Assembly (NCBI GenBank): GCA_018806915.1
Contig: JAGKQI010000101.1
Span: 372,001 to 436,000 of the forward strand
Direction of reading: 5' to 3'
DNA length: 64,000 nt
DNA from: Phytophthora colocasiae
Taxonomy: Eukaryota; Oomycota; Peronosporomycetes; Peronosporales; Peronosporaceae
Below, in pieces: positions 33,434-44,800 of the stretch (positions within the stretch are counted from its first letter, which is position 1; each line of letters begins with the position of its first letter). The notes beneath the pieces were generated by a model. The model was given only the letters and a program-made list of their open reading frames with translations. It had not been told where the DNA came from and did not search any database. A program made the position numbers and the translations under genes.

Positions 33434-35548
33434 TTAGACAGCCTCTTCCCGTTTGTCCCCGTCTTCCTCAAGGTTTTTGAGGTATTCATCGAGAGTCATG
33501 TCACCGCGAATCAGAACAGGTCGCTTGCGACCCAGGATTGCCTCTTCATCCACATACACGGCACGCACGTCGTTCATGTCGGGCAAATCAAACATGGTCT
33601 CCATGAGTGCCCGTTCAAAAATGGAGCGAAGTCCTCGTGCGCCTGTGTTCTTGCGCAGCGCAGACTCAGCAACAGCTTCAAGCGCACCCTCGGTAGCGTG
33701 GAATTCCACGTCGCTAAGAGCGAACAACGCCTTGTACTGCCGAACCAGACTATTCTTGGGTTCTGTGAGAACCTGTACCAGCTCGTCCTTTGAAAGCCCC
33801 GTCGTGCTGACAAGCATTGGGAAACGTCCAATGAACTCAGGGATCAGTCCATAAGATACGAGATCTTCCGGCTCTGCTTGAGAGAGTAGCTGGCCAACCT
33901 GATCACTGTCCTTCAACCGCATGTTAGGCATCTGGGCCCCAAAACCGATAGAAGACCGAGATGTACGACTTGAAACCTGCTTCTCCAATCCAGCGAACGC
34001 ACCACCACAAATAAACAGGATGTTCGTCGTGTCGATGGTGATGTACTCGCCGCGCGGGTTCTTACGCCCGCCCTTCTCGGGCACGTTCACCATACTCCCT
34101 TCGAGGATCTTCAGCAGCGCTTGCTGAACTCCTTCACCTGACACGTCACGCGTTATACTCACGTTTTCACTCTTCCGCGTAATTTTGTCGATCTCGTCAA
34201 TGTACACAATGCCACGTTGGGTGGCCTCCAGGTTGTAGTTAGCCGCCTGGTACAACTTAAACAGAACGGACTCGACATCTTCGCCCACGTATCCTGCTTG
34301 GGTAAGGCACGTAGCGTCCGCGATCACAATCGGCACCTTAGCGAGGCGCGCTAGCGTCTTGGCCAGCAGCGTCTTGCCAGAACCAGTAGGTCCTACCAGC
34401 ATAACATTGGTCTTGTCCAGCTCCACGCCTTCTAGATACTGCAGTTTGTCTCCCAATGTGTGGTGCTGCAATCTAGTAGCATGCGGGTGCGTAGCTGTCG
34501 CCGTCTCCGGCACTTCAGCAGTCTCCTCTTCAGCATGTTGTTTTGACTCCTGAGGCAATCCAGCATCCTTCTTCTCTGATCCAGGGTAAATTTCCTCCAG
34601 CAATAGACGACGACCAATACTCGACAACCTCGAGTCCTCGAGATCTACATGCTGACGTGTCACTCCTCCAGCACGCGGGTGATGCTGAGCAGCTGCACTC
34701 TGCTTTGCAACAGCAGCCTCAGCGTCCTTCCTGGCCTGTAGCAACTCCAATGCATGCAATCTCTTGTAGTGGTTATGAACACCCACAGCTAGTGTCTTCT
34801 TGACCTTGTCCTGGCCAATAACGTACTCATTCAGTCCTTCATAGATCTCTCGAGGTGTCAACACACGGTCCTTCGTCACTGTCGTGTCAGCTGCCCCTGT
34901 AGCAGCTCCAAAAAGCGCCTCATTGGCCAATTTCTCGTACTCTCCGTCTGCATTCATGCGGCCGCGGGTGGGCGACGGGAAGTTGCCGCTGTACGTGGGT
35001 CCACCCAGACTGGACCCACGCGTGGTCTGCATACTCGGAGATAGCGAAGAGCTTAAAGAGCTCAAAGCCGCCGCCGCCGCCGCATTCCGGAACGTGGGGC
35101 TGGGCTGGACAGGAGTTTGCGCCTTAAGTGCGAAGTGCAAGTTGCAGCTGACGCACTTGACCACGTCGCCCTTCTTGAACTCCGTCGAGGACGTTGAAGT
35201 GGCTGTGGATGACGTATTCGAAGCTGCTGACCCCGATGCGGAAGGTGATGACGTAGACTTTTCCGCACCAAGAGGCTCTGCGAGCACGAGGGCGGCCCCG
35301 CACTGTGGGCAGCAGAGCTGATCCCCTGCCGCTTTCTTCTTGTGGCTGTCGCTTGGAGGCCCCGTAATGATCCCACGAGAACACACAAGCACGCGCTTGT
35401 CGACTGGTAGACGCTGGATGCGGTGGGGACAAGCAGAAAGATGCGAGAGGGCGCGGGATTGTGCTGGAGCCGCCCATACACGCGTGGCCTGCAGCAAATG
35501 CGAGACACTAGCGAGGGCGGAGACGTCGGGACGCAAATGACGGAGCAT
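33434..35548 (-). CDS. CLPX: Mitochondrial ClpX, ATPase subunit of Clp protease
   Basis: 704 residues. AAA+ unfoldase that feeds proteins to ClpP or remodels them in the mitochondrial matrix. The first ATG in frame (35548, [15 protein letters not shown]) starts an Arg/Ser/Ala-rich presequence; upstream codons have no ATG and an initiator lies at ~35690, which settles the start. N-domain CCPQCG ... [10 protein letters not shown] is the C4 zinc-binding element. ATPase: [12 protein letters not shown] (Walker A, ~residue 384), pore loop [16 protein letters not shown] (Walker B), [18 protein letters not shown], and the IGF loop SSIGFGAQ that docks ClpP. The C-terminal small domain ends in [20 protein letters not shown]. 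There is a linker insert of ~60 Ala/Glu-rich residues before Walker A. No intron. Highly confident. Confidence 0.97.
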   Translation of the reverse strand: MLRHLRPDVSALASVSHLLQATRVWAAPAQSRALSHLSACPHRIQRLPVDKRVLVCSRGIITGPPSDSHKKKAAGDQLCCPQCGAALVLAEPLGAEKSTSSPSASGSAASNTSSTATSTSSTEFKKGDVVKCVSCNLHFALKAQTPVQPSPTFRNAAAAAALSSLSSSLSPSMQTTRGSSLGGPTYSGNFPSPTRGRMNADGEYEKLANEALFGAATGAADTTVTKDRVLTPREIYEGLNEYVIGQDKVKKTLAVGVHNHYKRLHALELLQARKDAEAAVAKQSAAAQHHPRAGGVTRQHVDLEDSRLSSIGRRLLLEEIYPGSEKKDAGLPQESKQHAEEETAEVPETATATHPHATRLQHHTLGDKLQYLEGVELDKTNVMLVGPTGSGKTLLAKTLARLAKVPIVIADATCLTQAGYVGEDVESVLFKLYQAANYNLEATQRGIVYIDEIDKITRKSENVSITRDVSGEGVQQALLKILEGSMVNVPEKGGRKNPRGEYITIDTTNILFICGGAFAGLEKQVSSRTSRSSIGFGAQMPNMRLKDSDQVGQLLSQAEPEDLVSYGLIPEFIGRFPMLVSTTGLSKDELVQVLTEPKNSLVRQYKALFALSDVEFHATEGALEAVAESALRKNTGARGLRSIFERALMETMFDLPDMNDVRAVYVDEEAILGRKRPVLIRGDMTLDEYLKNLEEDGDKREEAV

Positions 35549-35676
35549 CGTGGATAGTATCGATAGCGAATGGAAGGAGGAGGAGGGAGTAGCAGCTCGA
35601 ACCACGAGGGAAGAAGCGGCCTCTTTCCAAATGCAGAGCTTGAAGCGAAGAAACGGAAAAGCATTCAGAGACACGC

Positions 35677-35694
35677 TTTTTTGTCCAATGAAAA
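35677..35694 (-). promoter_or_regulatory. Oomycete Inr/FPR core promoter of ClpX
   Basis: Minus strand reads TTTCATTGGACAAAAAAG, matching TCATTYYNCAWTTT. It lies ~135 bp upstream of the ClpX ATG. Confidence 0.5.
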
Positions 35695-35749
35695 ATCGAG
35701 ACGATAGTGGGGTGGTTTACCGGTAAAGATCCGACACTTGGAGAGCAGT

Positions 35750-37509
35750 CTCACCTAACAAATCTGCAGATATATCAAAAGGGTTAACCCTAATAAGATA
35801 CACTACGCACTATCAAGTCGAATCGATGCAGCTGTCGGTCTGACCGGTTTGATTTCCTGCCCCCTGACAGCAGCTTGCAGCACGTGAACGTCTCGGTTGT
35901 CAATGCTCAGTAAGAGCGTAAATGGGATCCGCTCTTAAAAGAGCAGACGGTTTTTAAGAGTGGTGCTCTTAAAACGTCTTTCCGGTGCGATTGGCCAAAA
36001 CGTAGAAACATCAGATGAAACGCAGCAACTTCAACCAGGTACAAGCTCTTCTGGGGCGCAGCATCGAGGTTGGCAACTTCTCTTGGTGAAGATCATCGAG
36101 TAGAGCACTACAAGAGATTACATGGAGACAGTATATATATATATGGATATATACATACGCAAACCTACAGTACACTGATGAGCAACCGTTCTGTGAGGTT
36201 CATCTGCGGACACCATGGGCCAGTAGGTAAGGAAGGATCTACTTCCTGGGTGACATTCTGGAAAGGCAATAATGTGAATGGATGCGACTAGGACCATTAG
36301 CGCCGATCACCTCAGGGATTCTGATCAGCAGCATGCTACTGCTAACGCATTGTATTTACTCAGAAGTTTCGTGTGGAATGCTCTCTGGGGCTGGCTTGCC
36401 ATCTCGAGCGGCACGAAACTCAAGAATGGAGCGTTTACTGCCACAGCACTATTCGAATAGGGAGCTATTACGCTAACGACAATGGTGAATGGTTGCAATA
36501 TCATTTAGCAGTAGCGGCAACAATGAGTAAGAGTCGTTGCCAATGACATTCCCTCAAGAGAATTGCGGCGTCTTCTGTAAACGCAAATTTGTTTGAAACA
36601 TAATGTTGTCGTTGTCGGGAGCAGCTCAGTTGTAGCTAAGGCTTTCATTTGAAGCAATAGTTTGACTTGTGCAATACATGCACGAACTAACTCCTTTATG
36701 AGACCCGTGGTCTGCGGTCTCTTGTTCTCCCCTCAGCGAAAGAACAGATCGGTGGTCGTATACTGTAATGTCCATATTGCTGACACCGACATTTTAGCAG
36801 TTGGAGGAGCTAACTTGTTCTGTAGCCATCCTTCGACGCTTCTGATTGGCTGCTGTAATTGAAGTGACAAATCAACTGCCTCTCCCTGCCATCGCACACA
36901 AGAAGCACCAATGCTGCCATTGTTCACACAGTCGTGCTGCATGACACCGGTACTGTGGCGGCAGTGCCTTCACGAAGCTGTACATGTAATAGCCAACGCT
37001 GTGCTTGTCTCTCGCGCAGTCGGCGCGATTGGCGACCTTGGACCGGATGTCGGTCACTTTGGTGTTGGTAATGGTCTTGCACCACACAGCCGGGCGAGAC
37101 TTCACTTTCGGTTCGAGTTGGTCGTCTGGCTTGCATCGCCCGATTCAAGGTGGCGCCGTTCGCGTCGACTTTGATTGTCAGCCGGCCTGTATGCTACAGT
37201 CGAATTGCTGTCATCGGTTAGCCAAATTTCGTTCGGGGAGGGACCTTGTCAAGATCTGATAACGAAGCCATCGCCAGTCGCTCGTGAAGTTGGTCAGCCA
37301 CTTGAAACAAGTCTTGGTCCGCCCAACCAGCAGCAGTTCGATCGTGCAGACACAACAGAGACCTGTCTCCAGGGGGAGATCCATGCACGCGCACGTACAT
37401 CGAGCATAGCCAAAGCTTTTGCGTCCATAGCCAAAGAAGTCATGCAACGAGCAATACTAAAACCCTCAACCATTGGCAACTTTGCCATTCGACGCCTTCC
37501 CATTCCAAC
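35750..37509. other. Intergenic, no confident gene
   Basis: 1.76 kb. Contents: a 14-bp palindrome GCTCTTAAAAGAGC (35931-35944) beside a hairpin (35946-35978); an AT-repeat tract (about 36131-36156); and a short Cys-containing coding-like remnant on minus near 36872-37150 (frame with SVGYYMYSFVKALPPQYRCH) that is bounded by stops and not recognised. It ends at the CCAAC duplication of the LTR element. Confidence 0.5.
35931..35978. promoter_or_regulatory. Paired palindromes sharing CTCTTAAAA core
   Basis: GCTCTTAAAAGAGC is a perfect palindrome, followed directly by a hairpin whose arms are TTTTAAGAG and CTCTTAAAA closed by GACG/CGTC. The shared CTCTTAAAA core occurs about 380 bp upstream of ClpX. 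Could be a factor-binding site or a relic of a small inverted-repeat element. Confidence 0.35.
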
Positions 37510-37732
37510 TCTGGCGAGTAGCGTAAGTAGTGTAGACAGAAGAGATGTTTGTTGTACTCAGTGAAAGGCGAAGTGGTAGATTTAGCAGTTAGAGTTCCTC
37601 GTGTGTGCACCGGCAGAACTGTTGGTTCTGGCATATCTGTACTAGTAGATACTATAACTATAGTGGAATCCATAGTTATCTACTTACAGAGGGTGGATCG
37701 TAATATTGTATGACAAAGAGCATACTGCAACA
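37510..37732 (-). repeat. 3' LTR of gag-only element
   Basis: 223 bp; in element sense starts TGTTGCAGTATGC and ends CTCGCCAGA rather than the usual CA. Confidence 0.92.
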
Positions 37733-38167
37733 GCCTCCGTGCATCTTTGCATATTATGTGATAAATCACAACACAGAGGTATATCAAGACTGTACAGGTG
37801 ACTGTTCACACAAAGTTTTGGAGTGAGGAAACGGAGGTTCGCTGATCGAACTTCGCCCCGACAGCTAGCTGTTCAGGGGAAGGGAGACACCTTCGTACGC
37901 CATGCTCCGAAATTGCAAGACTGTCAAGGGCAGTGGAGGAGGCAAGCCGTCTCTCTCCGGGAAAAGGAAGCCTCCTTCCACTGCAGGGCCAAGAAGGCAA
38001 GGAGGAAAGCGCGGGCAGCTCGGACGGCAGGAGCAGCTGAGATCGACGCAGCAGCTGCGCTCCTTAGCGTCTCTGAAGGAGGGTCGAGAGGCGTAGCCGG
38101 GGGAACCGAGCGTCGAGAAGATGTTGCCGCTCCATGGGCTGATCGAGAGCGCGCACCGGAGCCAGTA

Positions 38168-38638
38168 ATGAGTGATGTCACTAACACGAGGGAATATAGT
38201 GACAATTCTTGTGCCACCAATGTTACTAGTGCTGTCACAGAAACCGCCACCAATCGCACACCTAATGTCACAGTGCAGTTTGTGGCCGCCAGCCATGAGG
38301 CTCCTGCAACCGACCAGGAGGCTGGAGCTACAGACCAAGACACTGCTGTGTTGTCTGAGCTAAACTACTGGTACATTTATGACCAGAATTATGGTCGCGA
38401 GCGGCTCACGGTCAAGTCTGACTATGTATCGACTAAGCAAACGTGGAATATTGCTAGGATTATCCAGCGAAAACCCTGTCGATCTGGCTTCATGTACCGA
38501 GTTCTGTGGTGTCTCAAGAAGAGTGTGGGTGGGCGATACTATCAACGGACATGGGAGCCTGGACGAGTGCTTTTAGAAGGAATTGGTAGGGATTTCCGCG
38601 GGTTTGCCTTATCAATAAAGAACTTTCCCAGCAGTTAA
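38168..38638 (+). CDS. Antisense ORF with chromodomain-like C-terminus
   Basis: 157-residue frame running opposite to gag within the LTR element; it remains open upstream without an ATG to about 37823. The N-terminal half is Thr/Asn/Ala-rich and featureless. Residues ~92-145 have chromodomain character: TWNIARIIQRK, then Y-R-V-L-W and RTWEPGRVLLEGI, matching the V-x-x-I, Y-x-V-x-W and TWEP pattern of chromodomains. In retroelements such domains normally end a Gypsy integrase, but no integrase precedes this one. It may be a captured cellular or retroelement fragment. Whether it is transcribed or translated is unknown. Confidence 0.5.
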   Translation: MSDVTNTREYSDNSCATNVTSAVTETATNRTPNVTVQFVAASHEAPATDQEAGATDQDTAVLSELNYWYIYDQNYGRERLTVKSDYVSTKQTWNIARIIQRKPCRSGFMYRVLWCLKKSVGGRYYQRTWEPGRVLLEGIGRDFRGFALSIKNFPSS

Positions 38639-39022
38639 TTTCTTTGTGCATGGTTTCAATAACTTCATGTGCCTTTGTAATTCGGTTCGAGACCAGGGAA
38701 ACCTCAACGAGGGAAAACCTTTTGCGAACAACAATAAAACCCAGTGGGGAAAAAATAAAGAACGCAGTCAAAAGTTAGGCACGCTTCATGCATTAGTGTT
38801 ATACTCGTACACTTAAACGGTAAGACAGTTGTGCCTCGGAGATGGAAACTTCAACAGCCTCCCGCATCGAGGAGCGCGACGTCTGGCGCATTGAGGTGCC
38901 GATAAATTCACTGCCGTGACGGGAATATTCGTCGTCACTATAGTACAGATCTTCATGGATAGTTCATCATGATTTAGGCGATTCAATAGTACTATTACTA
39001 CTACTGAGTAGTATTTTGTGGC

Positions 39023-39290
39023 GTTGGTTAGTCAGGAAACCTTCGAAAAGGGAAAATCTGTTCACCAGGCCAGTAGCAGTGATCAACTTTATAATATTGT
39101 CTTCGCAGGAATGCACTCTGTGGATTCATTGTGGCTAATCAGGAAAACCATAATGGAGAAAACCTGTTCACCGATCAATTCCTCGCAGTCAATTATGCGG
39201 CTTTAGATATTAGATGCAATTGCTTCATTGCATGGTTGGCTATTCAGGAAAAACCATATTATGAAGGAAAAAATCCTGTTCACCAATTTG
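39023..39290. repeat. Three degenerate ~105-bp tandem repeats in LTR element interior
   Basis: Units start near 39023, 39131 and 39235 with the pattern GTTGGCTA(T/A)TCAGGAAAACC...GGAAAA..CTGTTCACC. A related GACCAGGGAAACC...GAGGGAAAACC block is at about 38690. Further repeats of ACAGAGGCGTAGTTCGTGCATG type occur at about 39724-40040. No coding potential. Confidence 0.55.
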
Positions 39291-40473
39291 TGAATCGTCT
39301 CAAAATTAAAGTCTCCGTAAGAGCACTGTTCTTCGTCATGAGCGCTAAAGAGGTTAAAGCTTCTCTATTTGTGAGGACATTCTTCTTCTCACCGACACAG
39401 CATCAGACATCTCGTGTAGAGGGAACTGTGTTGCCTGTAACTTAAAGTCACTTCATATCTCTATTAATGTACTTCATGTAGTTAGCTTTAATGGGATTTC
39501 TTCCATATTGCCGCGGATCAGCGGGCTTAACAGCAATTACTGAGGCAGATAAATATCATTGCTACTAGTAATGCTGAAGCTTTAGATGTAGTACTAGAAG
39601 ATGCACATGTTCATTGCCATAAACGGCAGATAAGTACTTGACATTTATGCTCATGGGATAAACTAGGTGAAATGATAGAAAGAAGCGATAAAGTCATGCT
39701 ATCTATCCTAATGATATCATAGAACACAGAGGCGATGTATTCGTGCATGTTGTTCATGGGTAGGAGACATAAGAGGTTCATTTCGAAGACAGAGGCATAG
39801 CGTTTGCTTGTCAATTTGGCCAATATGCGTTTAATTGTCGTGCATTTCAATGACAATGTGTAAACCTTACATGTCAAACTGTTATTGTTGTGCATTAGCG
39901 AAACTCGTGCTTGCATTATTATTTTATGGCGTTTGTATTTTACGTGCCATGCATTTCCATAAGCGATCATATTCGTGCTTGTAAGAGTGCTAAACAGAGG
40001 CGTAGTTCGTGCATGTTGCTTGTAATGACAGATGCGTAAATCGTGCATGTCAATAGGCCAGTACATAACGAAACTTGTTCAAGGAAAACTCGCTTAGGAG
40101 AAAAACCTGAGTTACGTTCTTCATGTTTGTTCATGGTTACCAGTTTCTGGTAGTGTATTGTTGACTCAACTTGCATACCCTACGGGGTAGTCTTACAGTG
40201 TGTTGTACATGTACACATGCGAGCATCCAGGGCTTTGCTTCCTGAGATCAACTGCATCGTCTCGCAGGTGCCGACAATATGTCATGGCATTTAGTAGGGC
40301 TCCTAGCACGGGGTAGCATCCGGCTTTGTGAGGGAGTAGCTAAGGATTTCATCTAGCGTTGTCATTGTCACAGGACGGCATTCAGCCAGCGTAGCTTTGG
40401 CTAAGGCAACTTGTTCCGATTGTCCGCGCAGGCATCATGGCCTCTAGATGCGTTCAACGTGCAGTCCAGACCT

Positions 40474-41380
40474 TCATGCAAATTTGGACTCGTTACCTAT
40501 GGTTGTAGAGGTCTCAGGCGTGCCTTTGGCCAAGGTGTAGCGCTCTTGAGCTTGGAGATCGCGAACCTTGCCTTCAATGCTCTGTTTAAGGTCTTCATAC
40601 GGGATGTACTTCCGCTGACCCTTCCAGATGCGGAGGTCATCCTTCCACGACTTGGGCATCGAGTGAAACAGGTAGATAGACTTCTGTCCCTCGGTCATCA
40701 CCGATTCGGTGGCTTCTGATGCGGCTTTCATCGCATTCTCAAGTTTTAGAAAGAATTCGGTCAAGTCTGAGCCTTCCTCATACTTGATCTCCATCAAGTA
40801 GTGTTGGATGAAGTACGGGTCACCATGAAAGGCCGCTCCCTCGTACTTCTGGCAGATGTAGTTGAATATCTCGTAGGAAGTCGTGAGATTCTTGACCAGA
40901 CGCACGTGCATGTAGTCCATCGTTTTCATCAAGAAAGCCTTGGTATTGGCTTCTTGGCGACGGCGCTCACGCTGGCTAAGAGGCTGAGGCTTCTCTTTCT
41001 TCAGGTGCTTACGTGCTCGGCGTGAACGGTCGGACGACTGGAAGATCCTTGCGCTTGATCGATCCATTTGAGCTGGCTCCCGAGTCATCATCAGCGTCCG
41101 AGGGCGGCTTTAGCTCGTCATCGCTCTCCTCGTAGTCCACAGCGTCAAAGTCGACTTCAGCATCCTTGGTGGCCTTGGCAGGAGGATCATCATCGTCGGA
41201 CATGTCACTAGCGCTCTCTTCACTCTCTTCTTCTGACACACCATCGTAGTCGAGCTGCTTCACGTAGCCGAGCAGGTGCTTGCCATCGAGTGCTGCGCAC
41301 ACGCGCGTCTTCCACACGTCAAAGTTTTCGGCGCCGATAAGTCGTGGGAAGTCGTCGCTTGAGGCTTGTCTTGGGCTCAT
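40474..41380 (-). pseudogene. Copia-type gag (UBN2-like), one frameshift
   Basis: The ATG at 41380 (MSPRQASSDDFPRLIGAENF) opens gag with the familiar FDVWKTRVCAALDGK start, followed by an acidic stretch of Glu/Asp/Ser. Near 41040-41070 the frame shifts and continues as RRARKHLKKEKPQPLSQRER, then KAFLMKTMDYMHVRLVKNL and EFFLKLENAMKAASEA, typical of UBN2-type gag. It stops at 40474 without a zinc knuckle or protease. The same frame is open upstream through the primer-binding site into the 5' LTR, to an ATG at 41548. Confidence 0.85.
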
Positions 41381-41384
41381 AACC

Positions 41385-41607
41385 TCTGGCGAGTAGCGTA
41401 AGTAGTGTAGACAGAAGAGATGTTTGTTGTACTCAGTGAAAGGCGAAGTGGTAGATTTAGCAGTTAGAGTTCCTCGTGTGTGCACCGGCAGAACTGTTGG
41501 TTCTGGCATATCTGTACTAGTAGATACTATAACTATAGTGGAATCCATAGTTATCTACTTACAGAGGGTGGATCGTAATATTGTATGACAAAGAGCATAC
41601 TGCAACA
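41385..41607 (-). repeat. 5' LTR of gag-only element
   Basis: 223 bp, identical by eye to the 3' LTR. Its outer end lies 225 bp from the ATG of the PDZ-domain gene, which could place LTR promoter signals (reading away, on minus) next to that gene. Confidence 0.92.
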
Positions 41608-41831
41608 CCAACCATTGGCAGCCTCAAAAGAGCAAGGGTGGACGATGTTGCCTGCCACATCAAAAACACTTGACTCGTCCCCACTATACTCCATCTTTTC
41701 AGCCAATCGCCATTGATGAACCCCGTTAATGTGCAGCTGTCGCCTGCTCGTGATGTCGCCGCTCCTACCCGCGGAATGCGTCGCACTCCCGCAGTGGCAG
41801 CGTCAGCGCGAGACCTTCACTCCTCACGTGT

Positions 41832-44800
41832 ATGACGCGGCTGGAGCAGCCGCATGCGCCGACGGACGCCGACAACATGCAGGACTATCTCATCAACTGG
41901 AACGCAGGCCCGCTAGGCGTCGTGCTGCGGTCCGACCTGGGCGCTGACATGCCGCCGGTCGTGGCGCAGCTACTGCCGCAGCCGTCCGTGCTGAAGATGG
42001 CCGGCGTGCGCGAAGGAGACCTGCTTATCAGCGTCAACGGCAAGAAGACGACGCGTCTGGGCTACGAGAAGGTGGTGCGACTGCTGTTTAAGGAGCGACT
42101 GCCCATGGTGCTGCACTTCCGCTCGCCTCTGCAGGTACAAGAGATGCAGCGCGGAGTGTCCGGCGCCATCGTTGAAGAACCGCCGTCTGCGCGCGGTAGG
42201 AGCCGTTCACGTACCAGTAGCTCTACTCGACCTCCTCAGACGCAGACTCAGACTCGTGGGCGTGGACGCTCCGATGTGGATGCGCACGCTCTGATCGAGC
42301 AGAAGCGCAATCCGAACGCGCAGAACTTCAGCATTGACAGTGATATTTCGACCAAGTCGGAGAAGAAGAAGAAAAAGAAGAGCAAGCATAAACACAAGCA
42401 TGGTGATAAAGCTGAGGCTGAGGAGAGGAGATTGAGGAAGCAGTACAGTGTCGTCTGGGAACGAGGATCGCTCGGTATCTCGTTCCGAGCGTACAATTCC
42501 AAGGTGAACGTCCCGTGCGTGGACTTTATCAGTGCTGGAAGAGGACAGGGTCGAGGAATGGAGAGAGTGTGCGTGAATGACGTGCTCATTGCTATCAACG
42601 GGGAGAAGACCAAGGCTCTCGGTGTGGAAAAGGTGCTCAGATGGCTTCACGTAATTGAGAAGCCTGTGGTGCTGAGGTTCCACGCGTCCTCAAACCGAAT
42701 TTTGAATCCCGCGGGAGGGCTGCTACCACATCTCGCAGATGATGAGGGTGACACGTCAGCGCGTCCGAGGCGACCGACCGCGCCGCTGCCTCAGACTCAG
42801 GCTCAGCCGGAGTATGAGCCGGCACCACGTCCGCCCCGACGCAATAATAGCGTGGACCAGCCCGTGCCGCAACAGAGGACTGAGAGGGGATTTTCGGATG
42901 ACAGGGAGTACGAGCTGCAGCCAGCTGTGGCGCAGAGTGAAGCGCGACGTTACTCGCGAGACAGCGGGACGTATTTCGAGAAGCAGCCGATTGATGACTA
43001 TGAACCACAGTATCAGTTCTCCACGTCGAAAATTGAAGTGAAAGAACGGCGGTACTCGAACAATTCGATGAGTGCATACGCGCAAGGTCGTGATGAGGAT
43101 GGAGTGGCTGGAGACTTCCGTCGTGAGCCTATGGACGCTGATGCTCCTCAGTTTGATCTTAGAATCGATGCTCACATTATCCCGCACCGTCGCCAAAAAC
43201 AGCTAACCGAGGACCGCTTCGGCCAGCCACAACCTTTACTGTTGCCTCCATCGAGATCGCGGACGAGTTCTGCTTCGCGGGAGGACATCCGGCGCCAGCA
43301 ACAGCTCGAGAATAAATCAGTGGCACCTCCAGTTGTGATTCTCCCTCCGGCAGCAGCTCGACCTCGATTGGCTTCTCGCGATAGCCAAGTCAGCAACTCT
43401 TCGCACATGAGTTTCGATGAGGCTGCAGGAATTGTCGCTCGAGCTACAGGAAAACCCGTGGACGAATGTGAGTTTGGAGGAGTGCCACTCATGGATATTA
43501 AGGATGGAACAGTGCAGTCCAAGCTTATGTTTATTTACGCCAAGGCTTGTCTGGCCAAGGAAGGCAGCTCTGATGACGAACCTGCTTCTAAAGACCCACA
43601 ACCACCTCGTACACCCGGTAACCCGTTGGGGCGCAAGGGCCACTCAAAGTATTTGTCGTACACGATCCTCCAGGACGATGCCGTGGCTTCAAACCACATT
43701 TCGAGCAAGGAAGATAGCAGCGCCAGCCCCGGAATCCAGGATGATGGTGGGGGCCTCAAGATGGAAAATGTCAACGGTGCTAACAACAGTTTCGAGTACA
43801 AGCGAAGCGGAGTTTTTTCTGACAACTTGGGTGAGAGCTTCGCGAAGATGCAAAAGGACATTTCTATTCAGCAACCGCCACCACCAGTGGTAACCCCGCC
43901 TCTGTCTTCAGTGGGTCCTTCCTCGTCAGTTAGTAGTGATGCTACTCCATCGGTGTCCAACCCTATAACGCCTGCGGAGGATTTCATTTCGCTGAAAGAT
44001 TTTATGGCCAAGGGCGACGTTAGTTTGAGCGCGTTGAGCCTCAATAGCACAGAGTCGCCGGTGCGTTCAACGGATGGAGTTGAGACTGATAAAACGGATG
44101 AGCAGCAGGAGCAAAAAGAAGTTATCCAGACTGATGTGGAGGCTGTTATTGAGGAGAAGGAGATCAAGCCAATGGAGATTAAGAAAACGTCTGATGTCGT
44201 GGAGGAGGCCAAGCCGATGGAGACGAAGGAAACACCTGGTGAAGTTACTGAACAAGTCGCGCCCGCTGTCGAGGAGATTAAGGAGGTTGGAGAATCAACG
44301 GAGGAACGTGCCAAGATTATTGAGCTGGTTGAAGAACACGTTGACGAGCATTCTACTGTCCACGAAGAAGTCCATGTCGACGATGATGACGATGCTGCCA
44401 GCATTGACAGTTCCAATGAACGAGATCTAGCGGCAAGTGTGGCTTCGCTTGATGACCTCCTTGACCTCCCACTTAAGGACGGCAACCACGACGACGAAGA
44501 GCACGAAGAGTTCGTCGATGACGATGACGATGACGATGACGATGAAGAGGAGGAGGAAGAGAAGGAGATCAAGAAGGACCACGCGGACGAAAAGGAGTCT
44601 ATGAATACGTCCCTGGGTATGAAGCTGGATCAGGTGCAGGAAGAGGAGGCTGGTGACACAGAAGAGCAGCAAGGTCACGGAAAGCACGAGAAGGAAGAGG
44701 ATCACGACGAAGAGGAAGAATATGAGGATGGAGCTCTATCCAATCCCATCGTGAACGAACTGTTCCGTAACGTTGCTGACGTTCGCGAAGTCATCAAGGA

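Larger units (their letters stand above)
37510..41607 (-). mobile_element. Non-autonomous, gag-only LTR element (TR-GAG-like) with antisense ORF
   Basis: 4098 bp on minus. LTRs of 223 bp, identical by eye, lie at 37510-37732 and 41385-41607; CCAAC is duplicated at 37505-37509 and 41608-41612. A primer-binding-site candidate GGTTATGAGCCCAAG directly follows the 5' LTR and resembles the GGTACTGAGCCCAAG of the Copia element. A purine-rich ACGGAGGC precedes the 3' LTR. Only a Copia-type gag is encoded on the sense strand; no protease, integrase, RT or RNase H was found. The interior 38640-40470 is non-coding with degenerate repeats. Mobilisation in trans by an autonomous Copia is inferred. Confidence 0.92.

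Noticed and set aside
35778..35800. Telomere-like GGGTTAACCCTAA
   Set aside because: A single short palindromic match in a gene-rich interval, not a repeat array.
36872..37150. Small Cys-containing secreted protein gene on minus
   Set aside because: No ATG-led frame with a leader and stops at both sides; too short to support.
43868..44572. Long Ser-rich open frame antisense to the PDZ gene
   Set aside because: It is the complement of an Asp/Glu-rich tract, which naturally reads as Ser-rich on the opposite strand; the sense gene explains it.
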